A stretch of DNA of 64,000 nucleotides, from the NCBI GenBank assembly GCA_024529925.1, contig JAFEUB010001791.1, positions 496,001 to 560,000 of the forward strand, given 5' to 3'. Position 1 is the stretch's first letter; every line of letters starts with the position of its first letter. The position numbers were made by a program, and so were the translations under genes. Source of the DNA: Ophthalmolycus amberensis. Taxonomy: Eukaryota > Chordata > Actinopteri > Perciformes > Zoarcidae. Below the pieces are notes generated by a model that saw nothing but the letters and a program-made list of their open reading frames with translations, was not told where the DNA came from and did no database searches. Of the stretch, positions 23,355 through 36,250 are shown piece after piece.

Positions 23355-25119
23355 TTAAATACAATTATATATCAACTATAATCTCTGCAGGATATTACAA
23401 CAAAAGCAACATTATCTCTATCTTGAGGACCATCACATATTTCCTTGCATGCAACATGGAGTATGTCTCTGTTGGAGGTCTTGAGTAGAGCTCTGCGGGC
23501 TGATAGTGTATCTGGAGTGGTGGTGCTGCTGGTGGGTTATCAGTGGAGGTCTGAGGTCTTTAAGGGTGCAAGGTGACTGCTTGTCTGAGAAACAGCCTAG
23601 CTGGTTCTTTTAGATAACCTTTTTATCTGCATCCAGCTCAAAATAGCAACATCAAGAGTGCACAGATAGCAAGGATAAATGGATGGATGTAAGACAGATA
23701 GATGTACAATGTATTTGTATGGCAAGTTGCAACTGCTGTGTGCAGAATCTGTATGATTTTATTCTTTTTCTCATTCTTTTTTTTTTACACATGGAAGGCA
23801 AAGATTCCTCAATTTCTTAAGAAGTTGAAAGCAAAAAAGAGGAAGAAGTTGACATCTTTATTCTGCATCTTTCAACCAAAGCCCAGCAGTCCTGAATGAA
23901 TTATCTGGATTCTCGGCCTCAACACACACACACACAACCTTTTGACAACGTAATTTGGAAATGATTAGAAATCAGAGACATGAGCGTTGGATCGCTCCAA
24001 TATTTATGTTGAAAGGCTGCATGGCTGGTGACTTCAAATATCACACAATTTAGGCCTTGCAGTGAAACACAGTGATAACAACATAAAGTGCCTGTAAACA
24101 TGACTCCATATCTGAATTCTTCATCATGGCGCCTTCATCTTCAAAATGTCACCATGTCTGTTCTCACACAATCACTCTGGAAGTTTTGAAGTCAATATCT
24201 TTATAGGCGTTATTTATTTTCTTGACAATAGGGGGCCCCAAACACGAAATAGACTTCAAGCCTTTGCTTTGCCAAAATATGTTAAAAATAACTTTGACCT
24301 CAGTCATGTAAACAATCATGCCCGATTTTCTCAGAACTGCTTCTATGATGTCTGGGAAATTTTGAATAAGATTCCTGTGTGCACATGTGCACGTTTGGTG
24401 AATGCAAAGCACACACATTTGTGCAGAAAATGAGTTGCCTGTGGGCATGATGCATATCTATGCCCATTCACTTATTTGTGTTTGAGTGATCATCTCTCAT
24501 TTCTACCAGAACCACGACTTTCTGTTCACCAAACACAAACATTATGGGGTTGACAGCCACACGGAGAAGAAAACGTGCATCCTTTACATGCAGGAAATAT
24601 GCATACTATTTCTGGAAGTTTTTTTCTTCTCTTGGCTGTCTGTGCTTTGTCTGTCTGCTGTTTTATAAGAAAGGGTCAAAGGGACATTTCCCTTGAGACG
24701 AGGACTGACGGTCACACAGTCCACATGTTCCACTGACCCCCAAACTTAAACCGTCTAGCAGCCCCAACACCCACAGTCTCTCAAAGCCCACAGAACCCCC
24801 CCCCCCCCCCCCCCTTACCCCTGCCCCAACCCCACACCCTCAGCTCTCCTAAGAAATGCAGCGGGAGCCTGAGAAAGAAGTAACCCACTGACGGAAGCAG
24901 ACCAGACTCCATCTCCAAATACCATCAGTACAGATTTAGATTTTCTCCTTTAGTGTCTGTATGGTACTCTGGTACAAGTCACAGAGTTTTTACAGGAAAC
25001 AATGGTGCATGATTCAAGGACAACAGGACCTCACAAAAATACCAAAACCTAAATTAGACAAATATATACATACACATATATAGGTTTAATATACATTCTT
25101 CAACATGATCTCATGGGAA

Positions 25120-25345
25120 GGTGTATGAAAAGCATGTCACTTTTGAGGCTCTTTTGCGTGTCATGTCACGCATTCTAAACTTTTTGTGTATCATTTAACA
25201 CACTTCTCATTCCCAACTCGTCGCATACAGACACACTTGTTTTGAACGTCACAGTTTAAAACTCGTGGCTAATGTTGTGTAAAAAAAACCTACTTGGTTA
25301 CGTCCAGAGAAAAGATCACAGTTTGGGCCTTATGTTATGTTGATT
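25120..25345 (+). repeat. Dispersed teleost repeat
   Basis: CATTCCCAACTCGTCGCATA...CTACTTGGTTACGTCCAGAG...AAAAGATCACAGTTTGGG is a repeat I recognise from percomorph genomes. A related stretch starts at about 26869 (TCATTCCAACTCATCGCAAT). Confidence 0.6.
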
Positions 25346-25743
25346 AAGTTACATACAAAAGTTTAGAAGTTTCACACTGAACACCAGTCTCTTGGGTAAA
25401 AGTCAGTATTTGTTTGACTCCTCCATCTGCCTCATCCAACTCCCTATGTGGGTTTTCTTGCTCTTATACTACGTCACCGGACGTCTGGAGCACTCGGAGC
25501 GGTTATTGCAGCGGAGTGCAATCCCAAACAAGAAGCAAATGAAAGCTTAGCAATAACGCATGAAATTACTTTAGAAATTGGTGTGCTATTCATACGCCAT
25601 TTGGTAAGACCAAGCCTACTTATAACTGCCGAATGCCTACACACACATATACAAATGTACGTAAATACTGTATGGTAACTTGTACTAGAGGCTCCCTTCA
25701 AGAAGAAACATATTTTTTTTGTTTGAAATTTTGGAAAATACAT

Positions 25744-26097
25744 TTCTTGCTAAGAGTAATACGAGTTAATCGATACCACTCTCCTGTCTGCATGGAAAAT
25801 ATGAAGCTACCACCAGCAGTCTGTTAGCTTAAGTTACTGTGCCCGGCCACAACTGCAACCATATATAATGATTTAGGGAGCAATTGAGTAATTAGTTAGC
25901 TTTAGAAGTGCTGGTAGGTAGATGTGTTACCTTTGGATAGAGCTAGGCTAGCTAGTGTCCCCCTAACTCCAGTCCTAAACTATGCTAACTCGCTGCTGGC
26001 TGTAGCCTCATCTTCACCGTACAAACAGTGCTATCAACCTGCTCACCTAACTCTTGGCAAATTAGCGTATTTCCCAAAAGGTCAAACGATTCCCTAA
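25744..26097. repeat. Two copies of a teleost repeat in inverted orientation
   Basis: Right part (about 25936-26097, plus) reads GAGCTAGGCTAGCTAGTGTC...CGCTGCTGGCTGTAGCCTCA...GCGTATTTCCCAAAAGGTC. Left part (25744-25832) is the same family reversed: CGATACCACTCTCCTGTCTG...ATATGAAGCTACCACCAGCA. They lie head to head about 100 bp apart. Confidence 0.75.
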
Positions 26098-26699
26098 TGC
26101 TCTTTTGTTACGTAACTGTTTCAGATAAACACAGTGATACGTGTTAATACTCTGTGCTGCTGAGCAAAGAGACGCTTTGAGAATGTTGGCATAATCGTGT
26201 GTGCATTCGACGTTCAGAGGTATTTCCCCAGCATGTGACCCTGCCATGGTGGCTGTGTGAAGTGAATGGTGTCGGCTATGTTTGTGAATGAATTACTGTG
26301 TGAATGGCAATGAGTCACAGCTGGGCTAACAGCCACTCAGTGACAGTGGGCTCTGTGGCCTGTGCGACGCGGTGATACTCAACAAAAGGAAAGGCTCGAT
26401 AGAGATCTGCAGAGGTGGTAAAGGCTACCATGGTGACCGCTGAACCAGCAACAACAATAAGACAGGCCAGCCATCGGACGCGGACATCCTAAAGCTCCCT
26501 GGCTCCACAGACACGCTGGACCAAGTGAAGGCTAAAAACACACACTTCACATTTCATTAGACCGGGCCACTGTGACAGCTGACGGTCCACTCCACCAAGT
26601 ATACCCAACAATACGTATATCAATTATTCAAAAGTGGTTGAAATGGTTAATTCAAATTTTCAATGCAAAACTTTAACTTGTAACAGAATTTTTTTTATG

Positions 26700-27110
26700 T
26701 TGTGTTATAAGGCAGGAGTGTTAAAATATACATCCCAATGGCCAGAACCAGCCCGCCAAGGGGTCCAATCCGGCCCACTGGAGGACTTTAGTAAGAGCAG
26801 CAGGCCCCCTATGCTGAATATGCTATTATAGATCCCATGTGCCTACGTAAAGGCTACGTTATCAACACAGTCTCATTCCAACTCATCGCAATCTGATGCT
26901 TTTTCAGACCCCTTAGCGTCACTTTCTAATGCACTGGGTAGCCCAGCGCACGGTTGCAGTAAACACGTGGTTATTGTGAACTTCTCTCGTACGACGTTTA
27001 CAGCTGATAACGCTGTCCTGACCGACAGCGTTTTCACTGATCCAGTATATGTATGTGGCACATGAACTAAAATGACTGTCCCTGACTCAAGGGAAGGATC
27101 TGAGTCCTTC
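26700..27110 (+). repeat. Composite of transposon-derived repeats
   Basis: 26735-26830 (CCAGAACCAGCCCGCCAAGG...AATCCGGCCCACTGGAGG) resembles the 'cggcccgc' type of hAT-derived repeat. 26869-27110 (CATTCCAACTCATCGCAATC...GCACTGGGTAGCCCAGCGCA) resembles the repeat at 25120-25345. An antisense 122-codon frame over it looks accidental. Confidence 0.5.
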
Positions 27111-29252
27111 TTTAATCCTATTAAAATATACTCTTTGTCACTGAGGGATGATTTCAGTCTATGGACAATAAGTGTTCCTCGTATGTAATTATCTTCTGCC
27201 CAAGGCGCACACAGCAGTCCTCTGAACTCTTTTTCAACCACTGTTCACTTTATTTTGCAGAGGTACAGGGCATCTGCGAGGCATATGTTGTTGCAGTTTA
27301 TCCGTGATGTCACACACACACACACACACGCTGGAGTCCCTGGCCTGCAGGTCTGCGGTCCACCTGTGTTTATAAGTCCAACTACATGACGGTCCAGCAG
27401 CATTGCTGCAGTCTCCTCCACCTCCCAGCCAAACCAGTCATCCCACATCTGCCCTCCTGTTCCTGTCAGTGTGCTGTTGCCGGAGGGGGTCCAACAGCAT
27501 CATGCTTCAACGGGGAACGAGAAAGGGTAACTGTCATGGTCTGTTTATTGATGGAGTGTGAAGTGAACAAGAGAGAGGGTTGGAAGAGGTGGACGGGGGG
27601 GGGGTTACATGGAGGGAATCTGGTGTGAAAATAAACGAAGAGGGCAGCAAACAGTGGAGCCAACAATGGCGTGTCAGATCCAGGTCCGTCTAAGGTTTAT
27701 GAGTACTTTGTGTAAACACCAAAAATGTGTCTGCTTTCTGAGATCATCTTTTCCAACAGTTTGGCCTTTGGGTTGAACCACCACAAACCCAATATCTTCA
27801 CATCTTTCCGGCAGAGTTAAATACATCTGACATGTGCACAGACACACACACACACACACACACGCGCACAACTGCTATAACCTTGCTCTTGTGGTCCTCT
27901 GCACTGTATTCCCTGGAGTCTAAACCAACACAATCAAACCACCAACACAGGAAAGTGAACATGTCTCCAAGCCTTTACAAGCCACAACCGATGCCTGAAA
28001 ACTATTCTGACACAGAAGCATTTCTCAAACACAGCCCAAGTTCTGGATATTATCTTTGAAATACTTTGACATGCAAGATCTGGCAAATGAGATTGTATCT
28101 TGTGTTTGGCTATGGCACATATATTTCAACTTTACACTGTGATATTCCCCGTGTCCTACATCTCATAACCAGGACAAAGTTGTATTAGGACCGAGTGAAC
28201 GATAATATATAGAAACTTGTATTTCCAAAACGTTTCAGGCTTGTGGGACTTAATGTTTTCTCTGCAGCTCTCACCCTGATGGATTGTTTTCCATGGATGC
28301 AGACCAAAAGATAAAGACGTGACCTCTCAGTGGACTGCCGGCTCTACGAGACCGTCACCACGAAGGCACTCGCTCGCTCGGCATTCTTGCTCCCGAGGAA
28401 AATGTCTGTTCAAGTATAGCCATAGAGGGTTGAAAGAGGATCTTCATGGAAAATTAACAAAGAAGTATTGTTAAAAATTTTAACTCAGGAATTGGCACAG
28501 CGTACAGAGGGTTGCTTTTCTTACAATGAGCTTGCGTGAAGTCATATTTATTATTAAAGAACGGGGAGGCACTTCAAGAACAAATTGTCCTCATGAATAT
28601 ATGAAATAAAGAGACAACAGTCTTTAGGAATTCAGGCAGTTGCAAAGCATATGAGCAACATGTACAGCACGTTGAGATCATATGATTTATGTGATTCAGA
28701 GTGTCGAAAACCAGTGACCGTTGAGTTGTGATGTAACATTTCAAACAGTCCATATCCACTCTACTCTCTCAGTGTGTGCAGGTAAAAGGGGGCTGGTTCT
28801 GAACGCAGATTAACCGTGGATTCAAACAGTAGACTGGTTGTGTGCTGTTTCCATGGCACATGTGTGTGTACACACACCCCGGTGAGTTTTGGGTGTGAAA
28901 GGCCCATGTGTCTGGGAGTCACTGACTTAATGACACCACTTACTGGCCTAATTCACACTCAGGTTTTTGTCCATATTTGAAGAAATAAAACGACATGGGA
29001 GGAAATCCCTCCAACAGTGAATCTGTTGTGTCAGTCAGATTGGAGGTGAACACTTTTAGGGTTTTAGGGATTCCTAATTATGTCTATCCTTTCATCCAGC
29101 AAACATTCGCTTGGCATGCTTTCACATCGGCAACTTGAAAAGTGACACCTTTCAAACACCCGACTTTGCTCTTGAACTACTTATGGAGTGAATTGGGGGC
29201 CAGAAATGGTAAATGTTATGAAAGGAGTGTTTTGGCCAGAGATTCAGAAACG

Positions 29253-29292
29253 AGAGAGAGAGAGAGAGCGAGAGAGAGAGAGAGAGAGAGAG
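29253..29292 (+). repeat. (GA)n microsatellite
   Basis: Nearly pure GA run with one GAGCGA interruption. Confidence 0.95.
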
Positions 29293-32200
29293 TGATAGAT
29301 ATAGATATAGGGGTTGGAGGGCGGAGTGAGAGGCTAAAACAGGACAGGGCAGAGCCACACACATCTTTCCACTCCTGTGTTTTTATTTGAGCTCATTGCG
29401 TCTCACAGGAAATGCCCTCCACTGTGGCCATGCTAACGTGTTCTTCTTCTTCTATGGTAAAAGTCAAGCAGACTATTAATAAAACGAGCGAACAAAACAG
29501 AACACACTGTTAGATGAATCACTTTTCCTGCCTGTTGCTTTTACTTCAGATGATTCACATAAAAGGGACTTTGTCGTGTTTAGTAATTCACTGTAATTTA
29601 TAAAATTATTCTCTACAAGACCTGAGAAAAAGTCCCACCTTTACTTCTAAATGCAACTTCTCTTCCTGCGACTGTATACAGCACCGAATTGTGCTTTGAT
29701 ACATCACACTTACGACATTGTTTTGCAGTGAAACAACTTGTACCCATGATTCAGATCCTGTGCTCCACAAACCACGGCCCAGTCAGGCGTCTGATGTTCG
29801 CTGTGGTGAGTTCACACGCATAGCAGCACAATACACGGAAACCCAAGTCTCCTGAGTCTCATGATATCACCTTTGAATGCAACCATCATTGTAGCCTGAA
29901 TTATTAGGGACCATAAAAGCACAGCGCTTGGTTCCTCTTGTGTTATTGCCAATGCATCAGCAGCACACAAACACATCAGCTCTCACTACGAGAAGTGGGA
30001 CACCTTCTCTGGCCTTTTCCTTCATAGTGTCCCATTCAAGACAATGACCATCCCGTGCATGTGAGGCTAAGAAGCTATTTGAAATCCAATCATGGAGGGG
30101 GGGGGGGGCGCTTCACTGTCGAGGCAACAGCGGCCCAGGGGGAAGCACGCTGTCGGCTGCATGACCTCCTGTGTTTTGCCGTCTCTTGTGCCGTGTTGGT
30201 TTAGTGGGGAATCCGAATGGAAGCCCTAAATCCCAGTTAATCTGTCACAGCGCTGGGAGAACTGGGCACTCCAAAGCCAGGCTATCTGGTCATCAGCTTT
30301 GTACTGGTCTGCTGCCGGCAGACCCGCTGAGACACAAACATCCTGTTTAGAGAGGGAGTAGGAGAGAGATAGAAATACCAGTGTAAATGGTGAGTAGATG
30401 GAACGTCTGTGAGGATATGCAATGAAAGACTCACAGGTACACACTCACAGTGGTGTGTTTGGTTGCTGTGTTTGTTTACTCACTGTTTTTTAAAATCTGA
30501 ATTTTTTTTTTCAAAGCTGAATATGCAAAGAGTAGACAGAGGTGTGATGTGTCATGCATTAGTATGCATGCGGAAACCGGAGAGCAAACATAGCAGACTG
30601 AAATTTACCCCAATTATGAATCCACTGTACTGCTTGTGATCTCTTGTGCCATCTGAGCCAGCCAGGCGCAAACACACATACATGAAATATAGAACTAACA
30701 GAGGAATGCTCTCAGAATAAACTAAGATGACCTTAGTTAGTTTTACTATTTTGACGCCTGATTTCAGTGTGCACGTCTTGGCAAAGTTATTGAAAGAGAT
30801 GAAATGTTGAAGTTTTCAATTCCTGAATCAACCCATGCACAGGACAGCATTGCCCCCTTGTGGTATGGTAGTTACAGAGTTGGAAGATGTTATAATGTAA
30901 AGTTATACTTGAATTGGGCATAAAACAGTGCATGGTTTTTTCAATGAACTTGTCCGTTTTGAGAGTTTCGGCTATTTTGCTTCTTTTACAAAGAAAGAAA
31001 ACGTCCAAAATACACATTTAGGTGTTTATTTGACTACAATTTTGTCTATTTGTGTCAGATTAAACATGAAAGATTCGGAAAACTTGTAATACAAAAACGT
31101 ATTGTCTTAATGTAAGTAATCAACTGGGCAATCTATTTAATAGTTAAATGTTTTACTCTGTTTACCAGTAGTGTCTCCTCTAACACATCCTGTTTTACGT
31201 TTTAGAAATGTCTCCAAAGCCAGGCCTTGTTGAACTCAGGATGCTGAAAAACTCACTCATGCTTTTATTACTAGTCGTTTAGACTATCTATTAATAGCAT
31301 AGTATAAATCCTTGGTGCACATCGTATTTATTTAAAATATATATTTACATGACAAATTAGCAACTTTGGATAAAAGATAAGTAAGACAGACTGAAATCAA
31401 GCAGCTGCACTGCTTCCAAAAATCAAAAATCCTTGAAAACAACAAAGATGAAATGTTTCTTCCTATAGGTGCATTTTCTTATTCCAACAGCATTTCAAAG
31501 AACGTGTGCAGTTCACAGTACTTTCACAAGGGATTCAAATTTGAACCTGTACGTTGCTTTTGGGAGTATTTTGCCTATTTCATTAAAGTGTTTGTGCAAG
31601 TACATTTTAATCTTAAATTATGACCACAATAAACAACTGCGCCCATAGAAAAAAAGGTCTTGTATGTGCTCATCTAATTTGTCATTCTAACATCATGGGT
31701 GAGCTGTTGTGGTTCGTCTCAGTCTGCTAATGTGATGCTCATGTGCTCGGTGACAAAATGAAAGCGAAAGTATTGACTAGTCGAGTACTGAAACTGCAGA
31801 GTCATTCCCAGGAAGTACCTTGACGAATGAGGAACTAACTCCTTCTGTTTCAAAATACAAAACATTCTAAAGTCACTAAACTGTTCTATAAAGTGTCACA
31901 TGGTGGCATGTACAGAGTCCCGTGGTGACACAGTCCTTCGTGACATATGGATGACATTTTGTGGCAGGCTCTTGTGACAGCTCTGTGTTTGCCGTGGTGA
32001 CACATGAACATTCTGGAAATCGGACATGGATGGATCTAGAAAAAGGTTCCTGCTCCTGGATCTGCATGCAGTCCTCACGTCTCCATCCTCTTTCAAATGA
32101 CCACACAATGAGGAGGGATGAAAACAAATAAAAAACATGCTCGTTAAAGTACAACAAAACAGGGGGAACCTTTGCACACGCTATGAACAGTTTAAAGTCT

Positions 32201-35200
32201 GAATGTTTACAGGAACCGGTTGTATTCTCTTCACTGGTTCCTCTGTGTATCTGCATTCCTCTCACTGCTCTATCTTAAGCAAAGAAAGTCCATGAGGCCC
32301 TGGAATGTAACTATCACCGGGTCTAAGTCCTGAACCGCAGGCTGAATAATGGAGACAACCGTGATGGAATGTGTTATGGCTTCTCACATGTGGTAACGGC
32401 AAAACAGCCGATACTACAGAACATACAGTACACTTCACAGTAAATATGCCATGAAGAGAGAAAACTACCATCAGCCACTGAGCATGATCTCTGTTTCACA
32501 TCTGCTTTTAATCACTGTAAGTACAGGTAGTGCTCTCTGTCACAGCAGGGTGTTATGGTTTATGGTTCAATGCCCAGTTCCCCACCGAGTGACTGTCTTC
32601 TCCTGAGTGATCATTCGTTTCATATACTGCTAAAGGACTGTGTGTCTGAAGAACTCTTCAATCAGACCTCTTACTTCACCAAAGGCCTAACCAACAGATG
32701 CGACACTGCTGTATGATGCCAGGACAAATACACGACACACAACCCCCTCAACATGCACACAAACACTGAGGCCTATACATACAGACCGTACGTGTGATGG
32801 GGCAACTGTTGCACCCTGGTATCTTCATTAAGTTCCTCATTTCACATATTAAAGCATACCTATGTCATAGATTCCTTAATAACCTTCTTTTCCTAGACAT
32901 TAATGAACCTCTAAGTTATTTAATGACAATCTAATATTCACAAAGGGTACTGTGATGCTTTTTATCAGAAAAAGCTCATACTCTTTACCTTTTAAATAAC
33001 ACTTTCACAAAACAATCCGAAATGATGGTTCACTTACTCGCTCCATCACAGCACGCGGTTCATCAGATTTTTCATATTTCATCTGTTATTTCAACCAAGC
33101 ATCTGTATTGCGAAATGTTTGAAGGCTCTAGGTTAGAAAGAGTAAGTGGACCTTCAGTTGGTATTATTTAGCAAAGACTGTTATCTCCGAGGTCAAGAAT
33201 GAACAGAAGCCAAAGGCCAACTTAGGACAAGAGGTCACGAAAGCACTCAAGTGCTATCGTCAAAGATTTCTTCAAACGACTGAGCAAACTCAAGCCAACA
33301 AGCGGACCTTGAGTTGGGATTGTTTGATCAAACAATTTTTTCCCTCCACTTTTTAAGTATGCTGTATAATTTTCTAAAAATGGCACGATGCAGGTTTTGT
33401 AATCTCTTGTAAACGGAAAATTGTCTTCTGTCCGAGCCGTCTTCTTTGCGTGTTCTGTCCATTTTTTTGTAATGGGACGGTTTACTGGTAAGCATAATAT
33501 TGGTACCCCTTATGTAACACAAAATGACACTTCATTTCTGGGCTGTGATCTAAAGTAAAACACACAGTACATGCCACCAACAAAGCCTTACAATAAACAT
33601 CCAATTGCTCTTTTCGTGAACAGCTTTTCTTATTCACACAAAACACACAAACAGAGTTAAAGACCCTGAAGAAGCCGGGGACACAATGAAGTGTCCTATA
33701 GCCCCACTAAAACCCCTTTCACCGAGGGTCACGAAAGGAAGCAGAGGTCTCTCAGTGAGGGAGGAGCTGCCTGTTGATGAGCACCTTAAATACTGTCACA
33801 TGTTCTCACATGCAGATTGATTAAAGAAGCAGATATATGTGGTGCATGTACTTGTATCTAAATTTGCTGTAGGTGAACCAGCAACTGACAGTTTTTGTTA
33901 TACGTAAAAAGTCCATGTTTGTCTCCCCAAGTCGACAAGGTCAGCAACTTTTTGTTATCCTGTTGGCAACACACCGGGACAATTGTGTGCCTTTGAATTG
34001 ATTTCCAGTAGGTTTGCGCCTATTGTTCTCGACAGTACATCCTGTTTGTCCTTTGGTGTTGAAATCCTTATTGCGCAAAAAACGACTAACCGGCTACAAT
34101 TCTTTAAACACCCATTCAATTGCATGGAAGAATGAAAGCCCAGCTCACCTAAACACCCAAAACAACTTTCTCAGGCGGTACAAACCTTCTCAATGTCTAC
34201 ACACCAAACCAATGCAGTCACAGTAACAAATGTGCTTTGTTGTGTTTTTCCTGTGTTCTTTAGTCTTTTGTTGAACACAAAACCCGGTTATGGTCTCTGC
34301 AACAAGCTACCTTTTGACACATGGTGACTGAGGTGATGTTGACAGCTGGGAAGTTGGAAAGCAGAGTTACAACTGGTCTGATTTGCTTAGACTAAGCCCA
34401 TTGAACTGCTTTAAATGTGTGATTAACACTTGAGTACATCAAACACAAGAACATACACAGACGCAACAATAAGCAAACATCCACTTTGTGACAAAAAGGT
34501 GGGTGTTTTGAAAATGATTTGAAGTTATTTTATGAAGAGCACAACGTCATTGTTTTGTTCATGCATTAGAACGTCTTAAGTGAGGAACTGTTACTTGACT
34601 TAAATGTCCAGACAAACACTTTAAAGCCAATAAAATCATGTTAAAAGTAGAAGTACATGCATGGACATTTCAACACTTTTCACATCAGGTCAGTATGATC
34701 CATATGCAATACTGCATCTGTTAATCCAGATGTAGACAAATTAATGGGACCAGTGTGATGCCTTTTCTTGGCTTCTCTTCTTTCCTTAAATATAGATTTA
34801 AATATCAATCAGCAAACTTACATATGACTTCGACAAGGCGTCATAAGAAAGAACAAACTGCAGGAAAAAAGGGATCCATAATATTGGCAGTTTATTATAC
34901 AGTAAAACAAAATTGCAGCAACAAATGTTAGCAGCCTATCATGAAAGACTTGGAAAAATAAATACCGACCTACTTTAATTTGACATGTGCTGTCCCCCCC
35001 CCCCCCCCCCCTTATTCATGTGGCTTTGATAGAAAACTTAATTGTAGCCTTTAGTTTACATAGGACAGATTAACTCATCATATGATCTACTTTGTTTGTT
35101 GTGGCTGAATCGTGTCACGTGCGGTCAACCTTTACACTAACCCTGCCTCTCCTATCGCCTGAGAGCTGTGAGCAGCCATTGGCCGAGGAAAGGGACTTAC

Positions 35201-35639
35201 CGGTATATCTTTATCTGCTTTGACCATGTCAAGCCCCCTCCCTCATTCGCGTATTCAGCACGAGCCTATAGTCCCCCATATGTGGAGCATATGGACATTT
35301 AAATAAAACGTCAATATCGTATTCAGTGCCAACTTGTTGTTTAAACAAACAAAGGGACAACACGCGGGTCAATATTTATATATGACATAGGGAATGTCCA
35401 TCTGTACGGTATATATTAAACATGATGTTTACGTTCTTTTAAAGTATGTTTTTAAAACATTGCCCAAGAGCACAATGTATGAATTGATACCGAAAGTGGG
35501 AGGGAGATAAAAAACTAAAAAAAAAACTAAAGGGGAATTATTCAATGCCAGCTGTCAAGCGAGACAAAAATAGCCGAATTACTTGGAAACAGTCAATACT
35601 CGAGTCTGCACCTAACTAACTAACAGTCGCTGTTGCTGA

Positions 35640-36250
35640 ATCGTTGCGGCAATAAACGGAGCTGTACAGAGGAGCAGACCTACAACATCCGGGCAATAGT
35701 CAGCTTGCGCAGAAACGGAATGGCGGAGGTAAGTGAGAGAAAAACGAGGAATGTAACGACTCGAACGATAGAGAAACCGGACCGAATCTGAGACTTTGTG
35801 TCACGCCGTACGTTACACAACAGCGTCGACGGTTTCGCCGGCCGGTTACCGCCGGCTGAAAGCGGGGCTACGGGGGCATTTTTTAACTGGGGAGAAGAAA
35901 TGGAGAACCTCTCCGGCGTATCGCCTCCCTCCGCGTTCTTCGCGTCAAAGAGCCATTCCCTCCGCCTTCATAGTAAAACCCGTAGAAAACAATAGGGAGC
36001 GGGGTCTAACACGGTGGTGCTGAACTATTCCAGGTGCTGCCCCGGCGAAGAAGTGAAATCGAGTGGGGGAAAAGTTGGGGGCAGAGAGATGTCACGGCTT
36101 GGCGGCGGTGAACTCCGACCGTCTCTTTCGGAAATATTGAGAACTACTTATTTCCTTCTTGTTGCCGCTCGCAGTGAGCCCGGGCAGAGGAAGAGACGTT
36201 CAGCACCAAGTCACAGGAAAGCGCCCCTGGTCAGACAGACGGCACCCGAT
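35640..36250 (+). promoter_or_regulatory. mier2: CpG-rich mier2 promoter / first exon region
   Basis: CpG is far denser here than in flanking DNA (for example CGTCGACGGTTTCGCCGGCC at about 35823-35842). Surrounds the candidate first exon at 35720. No TATA box seen, which fits a housekeeping-type promoter. An inverted CCAAT box (ATTGG) lies near 35178. Confidence 0.6.
35720..35728 (+). CDS. mier2: Candidate mier2 exon 1 coding part (Met-Ala-Glu)
   Basis: ATGGCGGAG followed by a perfect donor GTAAGT inside a CpG-rich region. Remembered human MIER1 and MIER2 both begin MAE. Only three codons, so support is context rather than length. Confidence 0.55.

Larger units (their letters stand above)
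18741..35640. other. 17-kb interval with no recognised gene
   Basis: Head-to-head interval between the S1P receptor (minus) and mier2 (plus). Contains dispersed repeats (19650-19885, 22490-22740, 25120-25345, 25744-26097, 26700-27110), microsatellites (CTCTCTCG-type at 21172-21246; CA near 27303-27329 and 27841-27864; GA at 29253-29292), C runs at about 24798-24815 and 34995-35012, and a perfect 16-bp hairpin at 23318-23354. Open frames here reach at most 129 codons and none resembles a protein family. The 28-35 kb part is low in obvious repeats and could hold regulatory elements I cannot recognise. Confidence 0.5.

Noticed and set aside
26873..27241. 122-codon minus-strand ORF
   Set aside because: Overlaps repeat-derived sequence; no family resemblance and no splice context.
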